This document shows positions 8,970 to 20,314 of a stretch of DNA of 31,182 nt, in pieces. Source of the DNA: Scytalidium lignicola (Eukaryota; Ascomycota; Leotiomycetes). The DNA lies in the NCBI GenBank assembly GCA_002812745.2, contig NCSJ02000442.1, positions 1 to 31,182 of the forward strand. Reading direction: 5' to 3'. Both the position numbers and the translations under genes were made by a program. Numbering within the stretch: the stretch's first letter is position 1; each line of letters opens with the position of its first letter. Below the pieces are notes generated by a model. That model searched no databases. It was not told where the DNA came from and saw nothing but the letters and a program-made list of their open reading frames with translations.

Positions 8970-9710
8970 GCTGTGTCAAAATTATATCTTTCGCATCTGG
9001 TTTCAAGAGCCCGCCAAGTGACTCTTTATTTGATGACATACAGAAATAAAGGATGAAAGCAAGATAAGGCAGATTATATATGATTCATTTTCTCGCACTT
9101 TATTTCTTACTGCTGAATTCTGGGATCCGAGGCTGTGAGCCTAGGATATTCCCACACCTCGAACATATCACTGATAAAAATACGCCCGTTTGAGCATATA
9201 GAATATTGTCCAGAGCCACAAAATGACTTAATATTGAGTTAGCGATAAATAGCTTAGCTGAAATGGTAAAGCTGTCCGACATGTCGGAATGTGATTAGCT
9301 AAACAGCTACACAGCCTGCAGGCTAACTTAGTTGACGACTTTACTAAGCCCAAATTATCTTGTCAAATCTGCCTCCAAATCTGCCACGCTTAAGAGCCTC
9401 CTACACGTGAAAAACAACCCGCGACTTTGTCAATAATCTTGTCTTCTATATATAGCTATAGTATTTTATAGGTGCCTAAACTAATCCCAGACAAGCATAA
9501 ATCTATTTGAAATTACCAATCATGGAGATGACACCAAAAAATAATACCGTGTACGCCTGTACTTGAACACTGTAGACCTAGGTAGATAACTCGAAATATT
9601 AACCCCATAATTCAACGCAATCAAGTCTAGCTGTTTAGAAAACGTGGATATGTATTATAAAGTTAGCTTCCTAATAAACCATTAACTACCCAGTATGATT
9701 GTTGTTCCAA
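8970..9710. other. Intergenic region with no gene seen
   Basis: About 740 bp between two minus-strand genes. It holds the 5' flank of the myristoylated protein gene and the 3' flank of the RBR gene. One perfect 12-bp palindrome AGCCTGCAGGCT lies at about 9316-9327. A 60-codon minus frame at 9100-9282 shows no recognisable features and I do not call it. Confidence 0.4.
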
Positions 9711-11145
9711 TCACAGTCTATTCCTTTTACATCTATTGCATGCCCGTAAGAGACATTGACGGCACTCAAAGATATATTGGGGTAAAACATGGTAACATTC
9801 TTCACACTGGTGGCGCCCTCCGACCCACCGCCATCTAGAATGATCGCATTCATGGTTTTCTCTGAGGTGTTGCATTGTTTCTGCAATCAAAGCACCCCTA
9901 TTTCTTACTGCAGGCACGAGGTTCACTGGAGGTTGTATGCCTTGTAGTAAGTTGTCACCTGCCAACGGTTCAGGCTGCCGATCAAGAATTTGATTCGCAC
10001 GAGCAAGAAGACGATGCTCATCCCACTGGTCGCAGGTGCAAGTCTTCCACCGCTCTCCACAAATGTAGCAGAATTGGGCACCACACCGACACCTATCATA
10101 TGATTAGCCTACAAGTGAAATGTAGTCAAAGAGGTCTTGTGACATACGTCATATGGTTACAACCGTGTTCCAGCTCTATAACTCTCCAACAAGAGTAACA
10201 TCGTTGCCATCCATTTTCCCTGGCTGTCTGGAGCACTTGCTGCAATGGTGCGTCGTTTGGACAGTCTCCTTTATGCGCTTCGGCTTTGCAAGTAGTACAG
10301 GTTGTCAAGCTACAAACAGGGCAGGTGGCTATCTCACCCTTGATATAGCTTGTGTTGATGAACGTCGAGCAAGTTGAAGAATGACAGTAAGTTCTATTAG
10401 GGGTTTCAAACTCGATTTTCTTCTTCTCGTAACTTTGTACAATGTCTAGTTTCAGAAATACCCGAACACTCCTTACTGGGATTTGCTGACGGCAACAACG
10501 AGGGGGGAAGAGTGATTCGTCCGTCATTGACATTTCGAAAAGATCCTGGAGGCAAGAACGGCAATACTCGTGAGAGCATGGAACTTGAGCTACATCGTAG
10601 AATTTCACTTCTTCTCGGCATGCTTCGCATCTCCGGTTGATCGATGATAGATCCTTAGTTCGACTAGCTCCCTGCGAAGATTCTGCCTCGAAGCGGTTTA
10701 TATTACCTCCACCCAGGTCATTCGGGCCAGATACATACAAAAATTCAAGCTGATCTATAAGTTCGTCCTCAAAAGCATATACATTTGTTTCTTCCTGATA
10801 TTCCGTATTTGGCGGTTGGACGCCGTTGTTCAATTGTGAAGCAATACTACGGTCTCTTCTGGCGAGATCTTCCTGTCATAGAGCTTCTGTCAACAGCTGC
10901 GCATCATTATATACAGCTGTTGCGATACTTCGAGCCATGCGTTTATCTGTGCGCAACGATGAAATTCTTTGTAGCTCTTGTACTTGCATCTGAAACGCAA
11001 GCGATTCATCTGACACTTCGCCCTCACGGGCTTTTCCCTTGGACGATGAAAAGTAAACATCAAGGTCTTGGAGTTGAAGCTGTAGAATTAGATCCCCTGT
11101 CTGCTCGTCCATGCCTTGAAGTAATCCTTCGTCGACGTGAGTCAT
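9711..11145 (-). CDS. RBR (RING-IBR-RING) E3 ubiquitin-ligase-like protein with an in-frame stop
   Basis: Exon 1 spans 11145-10148 and exon 2 spans 10092-9711, with a 55-nt intron (GTATGT donor, ATAG acceptor, phase 2), for 459 codons. The N-terminus is a Gln/Leu/Glu-rich helical region (to about 115). RING1 starts at CEACREE (about 173) with CSHEYCRSC. IBR shows CHSSTC, CPVC, CTTCKAEAHKGDC. RING2 reads CYSCWRVIELEHGCNHMTC, then CGAQFCYICGERWKTC; the Cys after HGCNHMT is the usual catalytic Cys of RBR ligases. The C-terminus has more Cys pairs (CDHS, CEECY, CRQC, CNRCKR). Such ligases take ubiquitin from an E2 onto this Cys, then to a target. Codon 90 is TGA (10878-10876) in the same frame, between LLTEAL and QEDLARRD, so the protein is cut unless a 42-nt GTATAT...ACAG segment is spliced or the base is an error. 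Confidence 0.82.
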
Positions 11146-12173
11146 AGTGGATTTATAGAGGCAATAGGAGATACACAAAGTTAATCAAGGGCTCAAAGAT
11201 TCGGACCTCGGTCACACAATGAGAAAGTAGGGAGACACAAAATATTATCGGAGGTTTAAATCTTGATCAAAGGAAATATCGGGAATTTGGGCTTTTTATT
11301 GCTTTGAACTTAGTTGTGTTACACAAAGTCTGCAATGAAGATCAGGCTTTGAGACAAGACCCTGATAGGTTGAGATGTTATATCTTGGCACTATAACTAT
11401 TACATGATTGGGTCTTTTTATCGTATTTATGCACTGAAAGAGTGAGGCCTCCTAAAGCCTAGATTATGAAATTTAAGCTAGACTTTCAACTATAGTAACG
11501 TTGTCAAAACATCAATTCCTTAGAAGCAAATATTTTGACTTCCATCGAAACATATCTCATTCGATATTTGAAAATCCTACAAAACAGACAAAAATATTTT
11601 CCTCCTCGTTTTGACGGTCATATTCAATGGAAAATGGGCACTATTGCTCGTCCTAGAGGCCCTCGAAACTAGATCCCCACTATTTCTGTGCACAGAGCGA
11701 CCTAGCTACACGAGCGAATCAGCTGAGTCTTCTTTTTTTTTAATTAAATAGTAGAATCAACTTCTTCTATCTCAAAATCCAATATCAATTTGAGCTTCTA
11801 GTGTTAAATTTGAATTTATATACCTAGTCTTGCAGTTCACAAGATTTTGAACTCTTGTTTTGTTGACTCAGTGGTAATGATCCGTAAAGTGATGAAGGCA
11901 TGAGAACTTCAAACTCTGGAGGCAAGTAATACGGTACTTAGATATCGTAACAAAACAAAATGTGAAAAATGTATCTAAATATGATCCTCACATCAGTACA
12001 TTCAAAATATCCAATTGTCACATATCCTCTAAATATTTAACCTCAACGGTTTAATAATCGAAAGACAAGTAATTTTAAATGAATATAGAGGAGGTAGCAG
12101 GTTAACCACAGTAACATCAGCAATATTATTAGATAATGTTCGCCTAAGAGCCTCATAACATAATTACTAGTCT
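11146..12173. other. Long intergenic stretch with no gene seen
   Basis: About 1 kb of moderately AT-rich DNA. It holds the promoter side of the RBR gene and no reading frame of note on either strand. I see no RNA gene. The right end runs into the 103-bp palindrome. Confidence 0.4.
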
Positions 12174-12276
12174 AACGTAGCCACTGAAATTTACTGCAAA
12201 ATCAACGAAAAANTTAAGTATTGTGGTTGTTGAATTAATGATATATGATTTTACAGTAAATTTCAGTGGCTACGTT
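12174..12276. repeat. 103-bp palindrome with 31-bp arms
   Basis: AACGTAGCCACTGAAATTTA (from 12174) is mirrored by TAAATTTCAGTGGCTACGTT (to 12276). The full arms are 31 bp with a single mismatch (C versus T), around a 41-bp loop that contains an N at 12213. It could be a tiny MITE or a foldback remnant; no target duplication is evident. Its right arm ends 10 bp before the 488-bp MITE. Confidence 0.8.
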
Positions 12277-12286
12277 GGTTACGTTA

Positions 12287-12774
12287 CGAGCCGGGTGCCG
12301 TAAGTCTGTGTCGCTTAGGTAGGTCTCTCACCAAAATATTTGTAAATCATACACTGTAAATTTTCAAACACTTTCTTTTAATTTTCAGCATATACCAAGT
12401 AATAAAATTCTTTTTAAACATAAAAAAGCAATGCATTGGTTTTATAACTTTACAAAGATATTGATTTTAAAATTTCAAGAATGATATATCTTTAATTATA
12501 TAACAATTTATTATATTAAAATATGACAAGCCTGAACACTTATGCTAAAAAACTAACAACCGAGCAAAAGATAAAAATTATAATTATAAAAGAATTGAAT
12601 AATATATTACAAGATTAGATAAATAATTTGATTTTAAAACAAAAATATTAAGTTTATATACTTATATAACAGCACAAGTTATTTATTCTCAATTATATTG
12701 TTATTATGTACTTCAGTTTTACAGTTTCGATTGTAATGTGCCCTGTACAACACAGACTTACGGCACCCGGCTCG
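12287..12774. mobile_element. 488-bp MITE with 25-bp perfect terminal inverted repeats
   Basis: The left end CGAGCCGGGTGCCGTAAGTC (12287-12311 in full) and the right end (12750-12774) are perfect reverse complements over 25 bp. TTA flanks both sides (12284-12286 and 12775-12777). The inside is AT-rich and non-coding. Twenty of the 25 TIR bases equal those of the mariner-type element at 21675-22894, and the five differences are all transitions, so this looks like a non-autonomous relative of that family. Confidence 0.85.
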
Positions 12775-12948
12775 TTAATTATTAACAGATTATTCAGCGC
12801 GGTCCATTTACGCGTCATTTCTCGCCTTCCGGTTCCACCAAATGCTATTATCATAAAATCATAGCGAAAGGTGACAGAGATATAGATTCACGACACAGGC
12901 GTCTCAATTAAATGCCGTAAATCCCGGGTCTCTAAATGTTGATAAAGC

Positions 12949-14284
12949 ATGACTTTGACGCGCCGTTCACGAAATCCTGTCACTTCAGGTAACTCTGTAT
13001 GCTCGATCTGCGGAAAATACATTCAGGCCGGTAAGCTTAGTCTCCTTGACGCGTGATTTTTTATTCTTATATCCTATACTAACCCGCATTATGAATAAAG
13101 CTTCAATTCAAAGACATGAACGTTACTGTAGGAGTAAACTAGCACATCCTCCACCACCGCGTCAAAAATCTTGCGTTGCCTGTATCAAAGCAAAAGCTCG
13201 GTGTGATTCACGCAAACCTGAATGTGGGCCGTGTCAGATTAAAGGGAGGAAATGTACATACAGTGGAGAGTCTTTGGTCTCCAGAGTAAGAGAAAGTAAC
13301 GGTCAATATGATTCCTCAAGAAATCAATCAAGTCTCTCAGATACTCCCGAGACTTTGCCAATTGCTATGCCACAAAGCATCTCTTGGCCTATTCCGTCAC
13401 GCTTACTACGCCGTAAGAAACAGCAACCTGTTAATATGGCGCATATAAGTGAGTTGGTATCTCGAATCATATGTTCATTCCCTGGGAGGATGATTAAAGA
13501 AACTTCTTACCCTCCATTCATCCATCAATCAACATTTGAGGGACGAATGGGCGGAAGGAGACCAGATGATCCGATTGTCATCTGTCAGAGCATCTGCCGA
13601 AAGTTGTCCGGATATAGAGATGAGGGCGATTTCTCAGTTTGGGATGCTGTTGCGTCTGAACAGGAAAGAATGTACGACCAGCGAGCCTCATTCGATAAAT
13701 GGATATTTCTATCATCTGCTCAGGCTATTACGATTTATCTTCTCATGCTTGCTGCAGAAGGAGAGAATGCTTTGATACACCACCCTACCCTTCCACTTAC
13801 TCTATTATTCACATTAGGAACTCATTTCACTCATCTTCATCAAATAAACCCTGGTTATACGTCTGCAAAAGAACGGAATAAAACCAGACTATCCTGGGAA
13901 GATTGGATATTCGCAGAGTCCAAGCTGCGGATGGCAATTGTATACTTCATCCTTGAGCTTCACTTTGACCTTAATTTTGGGCTTCCCTGTAATCGTGAAG
14001 GTGATGTCCAATTCGAAGATTTGGAGCTGCCAGGAACAAAGGCGCTCTGGGAAGCAAAGGACCAGCTCTCATGGCAGAAGGAATATGATTTGATAGCAGA
14101 AGACAGGTATTTTGAGACGAGATTGAAGTACAGCGACTTAAGGAGTTCTTATACGCAAGACTCCGACTGTGGGCAACCTCATGTGCCACAAGCGAGTTCT
14201 GAACTGGCAAAGAGAATCGAAATATGGCAGAGGGAGATGGATGAATTTGGCATACTTGTCGCAATGTGTAGTACCATAATGTAA
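12949..14284 (+). CDS. Fungal transcription factor with C2H2-type finger plus Zn2Cys6 binuclear cluster
   Basis: Exon 1 (12949-13030) and exon 2 (13101-14284) give 421 aa. The 70-nt intron has a GTAAGC donor, an ACTAAC branch point and an AAAG acceptor, and splits the first finger in phase 1. Finger 1 is VCSICGKYIQAASIQRHERYC with C18, C21, H33, C37 (last ligand Cys). The Zn2Cys6 cluster follows at once: C52, C55, C62, C69, C72, C79, with KAKARCD as recognition segment. Downstream are HISELVSRIICSFPGRM, FIHQSTF, the WEDWIFAESKLRMAIVYFIL box and LEAKD-like LWEAKDQ, matching the regulatory domain of this dual-finger class, and it ends MDEFGILVAM. Nuclear DNA-binding regulator; targets unknown. 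No lesion is seen. Transcribed towards the second regulator. Confidence 0.87.
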
Positions 14285-15019
14285 CAAAAGCTAGATTCAT
14301 GATAATCAAAACATATCAACCACTAACACTCCTATAAGCCACTCTTCAACAACTTGAGGTCCGCGCACTCAAACTGAATCATGTGTACTAAAGTATTGTC
14401 TAGTGGGATACTGCGAGTTCATAGCAAGGACATAGGTGGGACAAATAGTTGGTAGAACAGTTGTAATATTGGTTCAAATTGATGAGGGCATTTCCTGCTA
14501 AACGACCGGCATCCATCTGCGATAATTGAAATTAATCTTAACCTCTTAGATTTATCATCAGGAGACGAAGTAATCCTAGGGAGAGACATTCGGTTCTGGT
14601 CATCTTAGTAAACGCTACTTATGTCAGTGTCTACATTACGAAGAACATGCATAAGGGAGGTTAAGATGAATACAAATCTTATGCAACAAGATTATTTTTA
14701 TTCTGACTCCTAGACAGCAATATAATCTCATAAGAACCACATACACTCGAGTCCAAACAGTAATCTTACAAGGCTGTGTAACTTCATCACGCCTGGCAGG
14801 AATGTGGTAGACTGCGACGATTCCATGAGCGAAGATATAGAGGTTGTGCGTGACTCTCCTACAACTACCAAGCCATCGCTCTGGGCGAGAACGAATAATA
14901 TGATTACGGTGAGGCTATGCGAGTTTCTCAATACACTTTTATTCCATCACAAGTTTAATAATACAAGACGCGCACAAAATAGTTCACATTACTGTGTTGA
15001 ATCTGGTAATAGTCCCTGG
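14285..15019. other. Region between the convergent regulators
   Basis: About 735 bp of 3' flank for both regulator genes. Open frames exist on both strands at 14728-15040 (for example a + frame with SMSEDIEVVRDSPTTTKPS), but neither has a recognisable domain or clear splice sites and each shadows the other. No RNA gene seen. Confidence 0.35.
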
Positions 15020-17407
15020 TCACGTCAATTCCCTTTGTGAAAGGCAATCACCTGCCGTAACCATGTCACTCCAAAGCTCCCAACTGACTGATGCTAAATC
15101 ATTAGGAAACATGCCAGGGAGTATCGAAGGATTGAATCCTCGATTTATATCAAGGGAGTCTGCATCAAACATCGGGAATTGAGCTGCCAGATCGTCCAGA
15201 GCTCGATTGGTGGGTGAGAATGGTGAGAATGATGACGTCTCAACTTTTGCAAACTGACTTTTGAATCTCTTCTCGGCGAGTTGTTTCTGACATTCAAGAA
15301 CGAAACGAGGTTTTTGTATGGGGCCTCGTAAGTCTTGTAAAGCGGACTCGCGAACTTCCCACGCTTTTATGGTCAAATTCGCAATAGCGAATTTGATAAA
15401 ACTCTCCTCTGGCTTCTTCGAAAAGTATGTATCATCATATTTCATATTATTTTCTTGACGCTCAGAGATCTGCTGCCAGGCTCTTTCCGAAAGCTCATCA
15501 TTCGTACGATATCGGAGTGCCCACAAGAGGTAAATGTGTGCTAAGAATGGATAGTTTGTACAGATGTGCCAAGCAAATCTCTGCGCGGAAGGATTCGTAG
15601 TGGTTTTATTGTGAATTTCGATCATGTTTAATCTAGATAGAATTAATTAGTAATAGTCACCGTGGTGCTAGTAAAAGAATCTTACGAAAGTTGAAATAAT
15701 TTGTCCTTCTCCGCCTGCGGAAGGTCTCTGCTCTGATTCGACATTGATTGGGGATGTCGAAGTCTCATTCGGAGTTTACAAAGAGCCGACTTAGTCATCG
15801 ACAAAGATATCAAATGCAAGGGTATGAATGGGTCGCAATATTTCAGGTATTCTCGCTCGAGCCGCTGCTCAAATTCGTCGATTGCGGCTTCATCAACACT
15901 TAGAGACCCTGTGATATCACGCGAATGTCGAATAAATTGACAAACTTCGCATCGAAGTCGGACAAAGGTCATTTCAGTTAAGCCGGAACGTTCTATTGGG
16001 GGACCTCTCATATCGGGAAATAGATCACTATCGTTAACATTTGCTGGAAACTTGGTGTTCCAGACATAGTTCACCATAGATGTACCTGCACCCGAAAGCT
16101 CAGCTACTCGGTATTCGATCAAGATAATTTGCCACCATAACCTGCGTCTCATTTCAGCTTCAAATGGCGGGATCGCGTAGTGGCTTCCATCTATACTTAG
16201 CCGCATTCGCTGAGCCATACGGACGGCAATGCCGGTTAGACAGAAGAGAGATCGTGGATCAATTGTCATTTGCAAACTGGATAACTGAAGTTCTGTTAAT
16301 CCGAGGAACGAGAAAGCTGGACATAAATTTAAGTAGACATACTAAGTATAGAGCAAAAGCTTGCAAGACGACGAAATCAGAGGATCTTAAGAAACCAACA
16401 TTGCGAAGGGCTTGACAAGCTCCTAACTGGAAGCGACCTAAAACAACTTCTTTGCTTTCGTTGAACATTTTCTCGCAATCTTCTTTGGTCATTGAGAGCA
16501 TAGCAGCTGAATATATACCGAACATTAGAGCTTGGATGTTTTGGGGGATCGCTTCTAAGTCGGCGACTGTATCTAGGATTATCTTCTGTGCCGTTGGCGC
16601 GTGCAAAATCTTGATTAGAGGATTGATATTATCCAAAAAAAGCTTGCCAGAGTCGGAAGATATGTACAGGCGATGGGTGAAGATCTATCAATCTTGTTGT
16701 GGTTGGTAATCCAAAGAGAAGATCGTCTCCATTGCCACCAAATTCCTCATAAGTTTTTGCTGAGGGGATTAGGAACAGCAAAAATCTCATCTTCCGAAGA
16801 TCCCTCAAGAAGCTCTTCGGCAGCACGGAACTACTGTAGGTCAGATCAAGTCCACAACTGTTAGGGAAAGCAGTGCTATGCTTTCGATTCCGAGTTCTTA
16901 CATCGTCGTCAACCGCAAGGTTTAAACTCCTAGAACTATGAATATAACTTATCAATAGTCTGGGAAATAAGAACTTACCTCTCATCATCTCCGAATGAGT
17001 GTTGAGTTGAAAGGGATTTCACAACGTGAGAACCTAGTGCGAGGGTGTGGAGAAGACTCGCAGACTCCGGGGTTGACTGGACAATCTTGTTAGTAGATGG
17101 AGCTGGTAATCCGTTTTCTGTAACCTACTTCCCGATTTATGGCATCAATATTGGCCCCGTAGCTTTTTAGGTGACGTTCGTATCTTTGTAGGCGGGCAAG
17201 GAGCTCGGCTTCTGGAAATCGCCGCTTCCTCCTCCGAGGTGGGAGAGTGGAGGCAGGTATACACTCAACTCCAATTCTGTTACAATTGGCACAAGGTTCG
17301 TTTCGATCGCATTTAACTTTCCGTTGTTGGCACAAAACACAGGGATGTTTCTTAGGTCCCACGATGGGGATTTGGATTTGCTGGTGTAAGGTGTCATCAG
17401 CTCCCAT
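15020..17407 (-). CDS. Zn2Cys6 fungal-specific transcription factor, frameshifted in this sequence
   Basis: Exons on -: 17407-17129, 17076-16979, 16935-16343, 16284-15686, 15632-15020. Introns of 43-58 nt have GTAGGT, GTAAGT, GTATGT and GTAAGA donors. The N-terminus has the cluster C23, C26, C33, C39, C42, C49 (KVKCDRNEPCANC), then PPRRRKRRFPEAELLARL, a basic/coiled dimer region. The middle homology region is clear: LHPSPVHIFRLWQ, INPLIKILHAPTAQ, FCLTGIAVRMAQRM, PPFEAEMRRRLWWQI, NVNDSDLFPDM, YLKYCDPFIPLH. Frame is lost by one base in A7 (16635-16641): six would keep LWQAFLDNINP open. A second shift or extra intron near 16750-16900 is possible, since a neighbouring frame holds acidic FRAAEELLEGSSEDE. 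Either a recent pseudogene or homopolymer errors. Divergent from the MFS gene, so it may control it. Confidence 0.82.
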
Positions 17408-17852
17408 GGTGGAGATGAGGATCAAATTCTACTATGTCCCGGTGTTAGGCTATTCTGTATGCATATTGCTCATTCGGCCATACCAGTAATTTACAAGTCT
17501 TAATGCAATGACCCATATCAAACAGTTAAGTTTGAGAAAGGTTATCGGGAATCTGTCAGTGTCGCCGTGAAGCCTGATAATTGAATGTCGTCGGAAAGTT
17601 GCTCGGAAGATTCAAACTGCCGAGTTCGTTCGTGTCTCCTCTTCTTGTGCCCTCGATGCGGCGCAGTGGGCTACATCATGCTCCAAATGGAAAAAGTCTC
17701 ACGATGACACGAAGCTTTGCCTCAATTTAGCATGAATACTATTCTTATATATTACCTCATTTCTCCATCACTAGTCATATTCTTTTTGGTGGCTAACAAT
17801 CTTCCCTACTTCCTTTCTTGTATGACACTCACGTGATCTATATCCACCCTGA
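17408..17852. promoter_or_regulatory. Shared divergent promoter of Zn2Cys6 regulator and MFS transporter
   Basis: 445 bp separate the two start codons, so both promoters lie here. It contains TCGGAA twice (17591-17596 and 17603-17608), giving CGG-N9-CGG in direct orientation, and a CCG at 17620-17622. CGG triplets in pairs are the usual half-sites of Zn2Cys6 dimers, so autoregulation plus control of the pump is plausible. The binding is inferred, not shown. Confidence 0.4.
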
Positions 17853-19710
17853 ATGATGACTTCCATCACAGAAAAACCCGAACAGTGTCCTCCTGTTGAT
17901 AGTGCCGATATTAGGGGTGGCAAGAGTTCCCCAAATGAAGAGTCTATAGGCAGGGGAGGTGATGAGATGCAATACCCAAAGGGCTTCACTATGGCTATAA
18001 TTATGTCCGCTGTTCTGTTGGCGATGTTCCTCGTTGCTTTGGTAAGGAAGTGTGAACCTTTAGTTCCACTGGAAAAGTAAATCGGTCTGTACGGAAATTT
18101 TACTAATTGTGAATTGTGATTATAGGATCGGACAATTCTAGGCACTGCTATACCCAAAATTACCGATCAATTCGACTCATTGAGCGATGTAGGCTGGTAC
18201 GGAAGCTCCTACATGCTCACCAACTGCTCAACCCAGTTAATATTTGGGAGGATCTACAAATTCTACAATACAAAATGGGTAAATATCCCAGTGAAATCCT
18301 GAAGTTCATATCTAATACTTCCAGGTATTACTTATATGCATTGCAATCTTCGAAGTTGGGTCCGTCATTTGTGGTGCTGCACCGAATTCAGTATCATTCA
18401 TCATCGGCCGGTCAATTGCAGGTCTAGGATCTGCAGGTATTTTCTTGGGGGCGATGATGACCGTGTTTCATACTATACCTCTTCAAAAACGACCAATGTA
18501 CGCAGGAACTTTCGGCGCTTTGTTTGGTATCGCATCAGTTATTGGCCCTCTCGTTGGAGGAGTGTTTACCGACAGAGTATCCTGGAGATGGTGTTTCTAC
18601 ATTAACTTACCAATTGGAGCAGTTTCCTTCGCGGTCATCACCCTCGTCTTTAAGCTTCCTCAACCCAAGGACGCTAAGTTGCCACTTCATCAAAAGCTTG
18701 CCCAACTTGATCCTCTAGGGACCATCTGCTTCTTACCTGCCATTGTCTGCCTGATTCTGGCCCTCCAATGGGGTGGAACAACCTACGCCTGGTCATCCTG
18801 GCGTATGATTCTACTCCTGACCATGTTCTCCATCCTCATAGTTATGTTTGCGGGAATTCAAATCATAAAGGGGGACTCTGGGACATTACCGCCACGAATC
18901 CTCTGCCATCGCAGTATCGCTGCAGGAGCATATTTTACATTCTGTCTCGCTTCAGCAATGATGTTGCTCACCTACTATGTCCCTATTTGGTTCCAGGCTG
19001 TCAAGAGAACCTCTGCACTCGAGTCCGGTATCCGACTGATTCCCATGGTTTTTTCGCTCGTGTTTGCCAGTATTATGAGTGGACAAGTCACATCACGCAT
19101 TGGCTATTATGTCCCTGCCATGCTAATCAGCCCAATCCTCGGTGGTGTAGGAGCGGGCTTGATGACCACGTTGAAGCAAGATTCAGGGCACCCGATGTGG
19201 ATTGGATATCAAGTATTGTGTGGCTTCGGCCTTGGATTAGCCATGCAAATTACCGGCTTAGTGGCTCAAGTAGTGTTAGCACGAGAAGATGTCTCAACTG
19301 GTACCGCCACAATGTTCTTCTCTCAGCAACTGGGAGGGGCAATCTTTGTTTCTGCCGGCCAAAATGTGTTTCTCAAGTCTTTAGTCTCAGGATTGGGGGA
19401 TGTTCCTGGGTTAAGTGCGATATCGATCGTTAATACTGGTGCAACTGATATTCAAAAGGATGTCCCACAACAATATCTTCCAAAAGTCCTGAATGTGTAT
19501 AATCACGCCCTGACGAGAACATTTCTTATTGCGACTATCATGATGGCACTAAGCGTTCTAGGATCACTTGCAATGGAGTGGAGAAATATCAAGAAGCCAT
19601 CTGCTCCTAGTCAAGGTCCGGCTACCAACCCATCTAAGGAAAGTTCGAAAGAAGAAGCAGGAGGTGATATGAACGAGAATCTCGACAGGGTTGATGAGGG
19701 TAGTGTCTGA
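17853..19710 (+). CDS. MFS drug/metabolite exporter, DHA2 (14-TMS) type
   Basis: Three exons, 17853-18041, 18126-18278 and 18325-19710, give 575 aa; introns of 84 and 46 nt (GTAAGG, GTAAAT donors) both fall in phase 0. The N-terminus is a 45-residue polar cytosolic tail, then TMS1 ([19 protein letters not shown]). [16 protein letters not shown] is motif D1 of the drug:H+ antiporters, [13 protein letters not shown] and [16 protein letters not shown] give the motif C region, and [14 protein letters not shown] is the hallmark of fungal 14-TMS pumps. Length matches the family. It should export a small hydrophobic compound or toxin by proton antiport at the plasma membrane; the substrate is not readable. 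No lesion found. Divergent from the Zn2Cys6 regulator. Confidence 0.93.
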
Positions 19711-20314
19711 GACTTATATCCATCGGTTTTCCCTTTGTATATAGATATACGGGTTATTTATTATTAGATGGTTCCCCGCTCGTGGTATTAATTCTTAGAC
19801 TACTTTAGTACTTTGTACTATAGATTTATTGAATAAAAGCAAGAAATTTAATTGTACAATATTATAAAATCCTGAGAGACACTCTACGATTATGCAGAAA
19901 TGGAAGGTGAATCCACACATTCACAGAATACTAGGAGTGGATTTCGTCGAAAGCCCACATATTGTATATACTTACCCGTCATTACAACTCTATGAATTAA
20001 TTGTGTTATTTATTGCGCCTAGTGTACTCATAAAGGATTTAAGCTTGAGTTCCAAGAGAAGTATTTACTGGTTGTCTTAACTTGAGCAGTTTATGATGTT
20101 TGCTGATTACGGAAAATCGAAGTAGCTATATTTAGGGGCCCTGGAGAGTCAGCCTGATGCGTCAACAGACTCCTGAGTTTACGTAAAAGCGGTTAAAATT
20201 ACTTGCAGATTGAGTGGAATATTCTTATTGGTTAATAGAATTTATTGATTTCATCGTTGGCTAACATAGAACTCGTCATTACTATACTAGCGATCTAATT
20301 CAAACCCTCTGCTT
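19711..20314. other. 3' flanks of the MFS and cysteine-rich genes
   Basis: Convergent genes meet here. A 62-codon + frame at 19892-20080 has no recognisable feature and is not called. No RNA gene or repeat seen. Confidence 0.35.

Noticed and set aside
9100..9282. Minus-strand 60-codon frame with a CSRC pair
   Set aside because: No signal, domain or splice context; likely chance.
12174..12777. One composite transposon covering both the palindrome and the MITE
   Set aside because: The 488-bp unit has its own perfect ends and TTA flanks; the palindrome lies outside them.
14728..15040. Overlapping frames on both strands between the two regulators
   Set aside because: They shadow each other and neither shows a family or intron signals.
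18768..19433. 221-codon plus-strand frame in another phase of the MFS exon
   Set aside because: Shadow of the transporter, which has all the family motifs.
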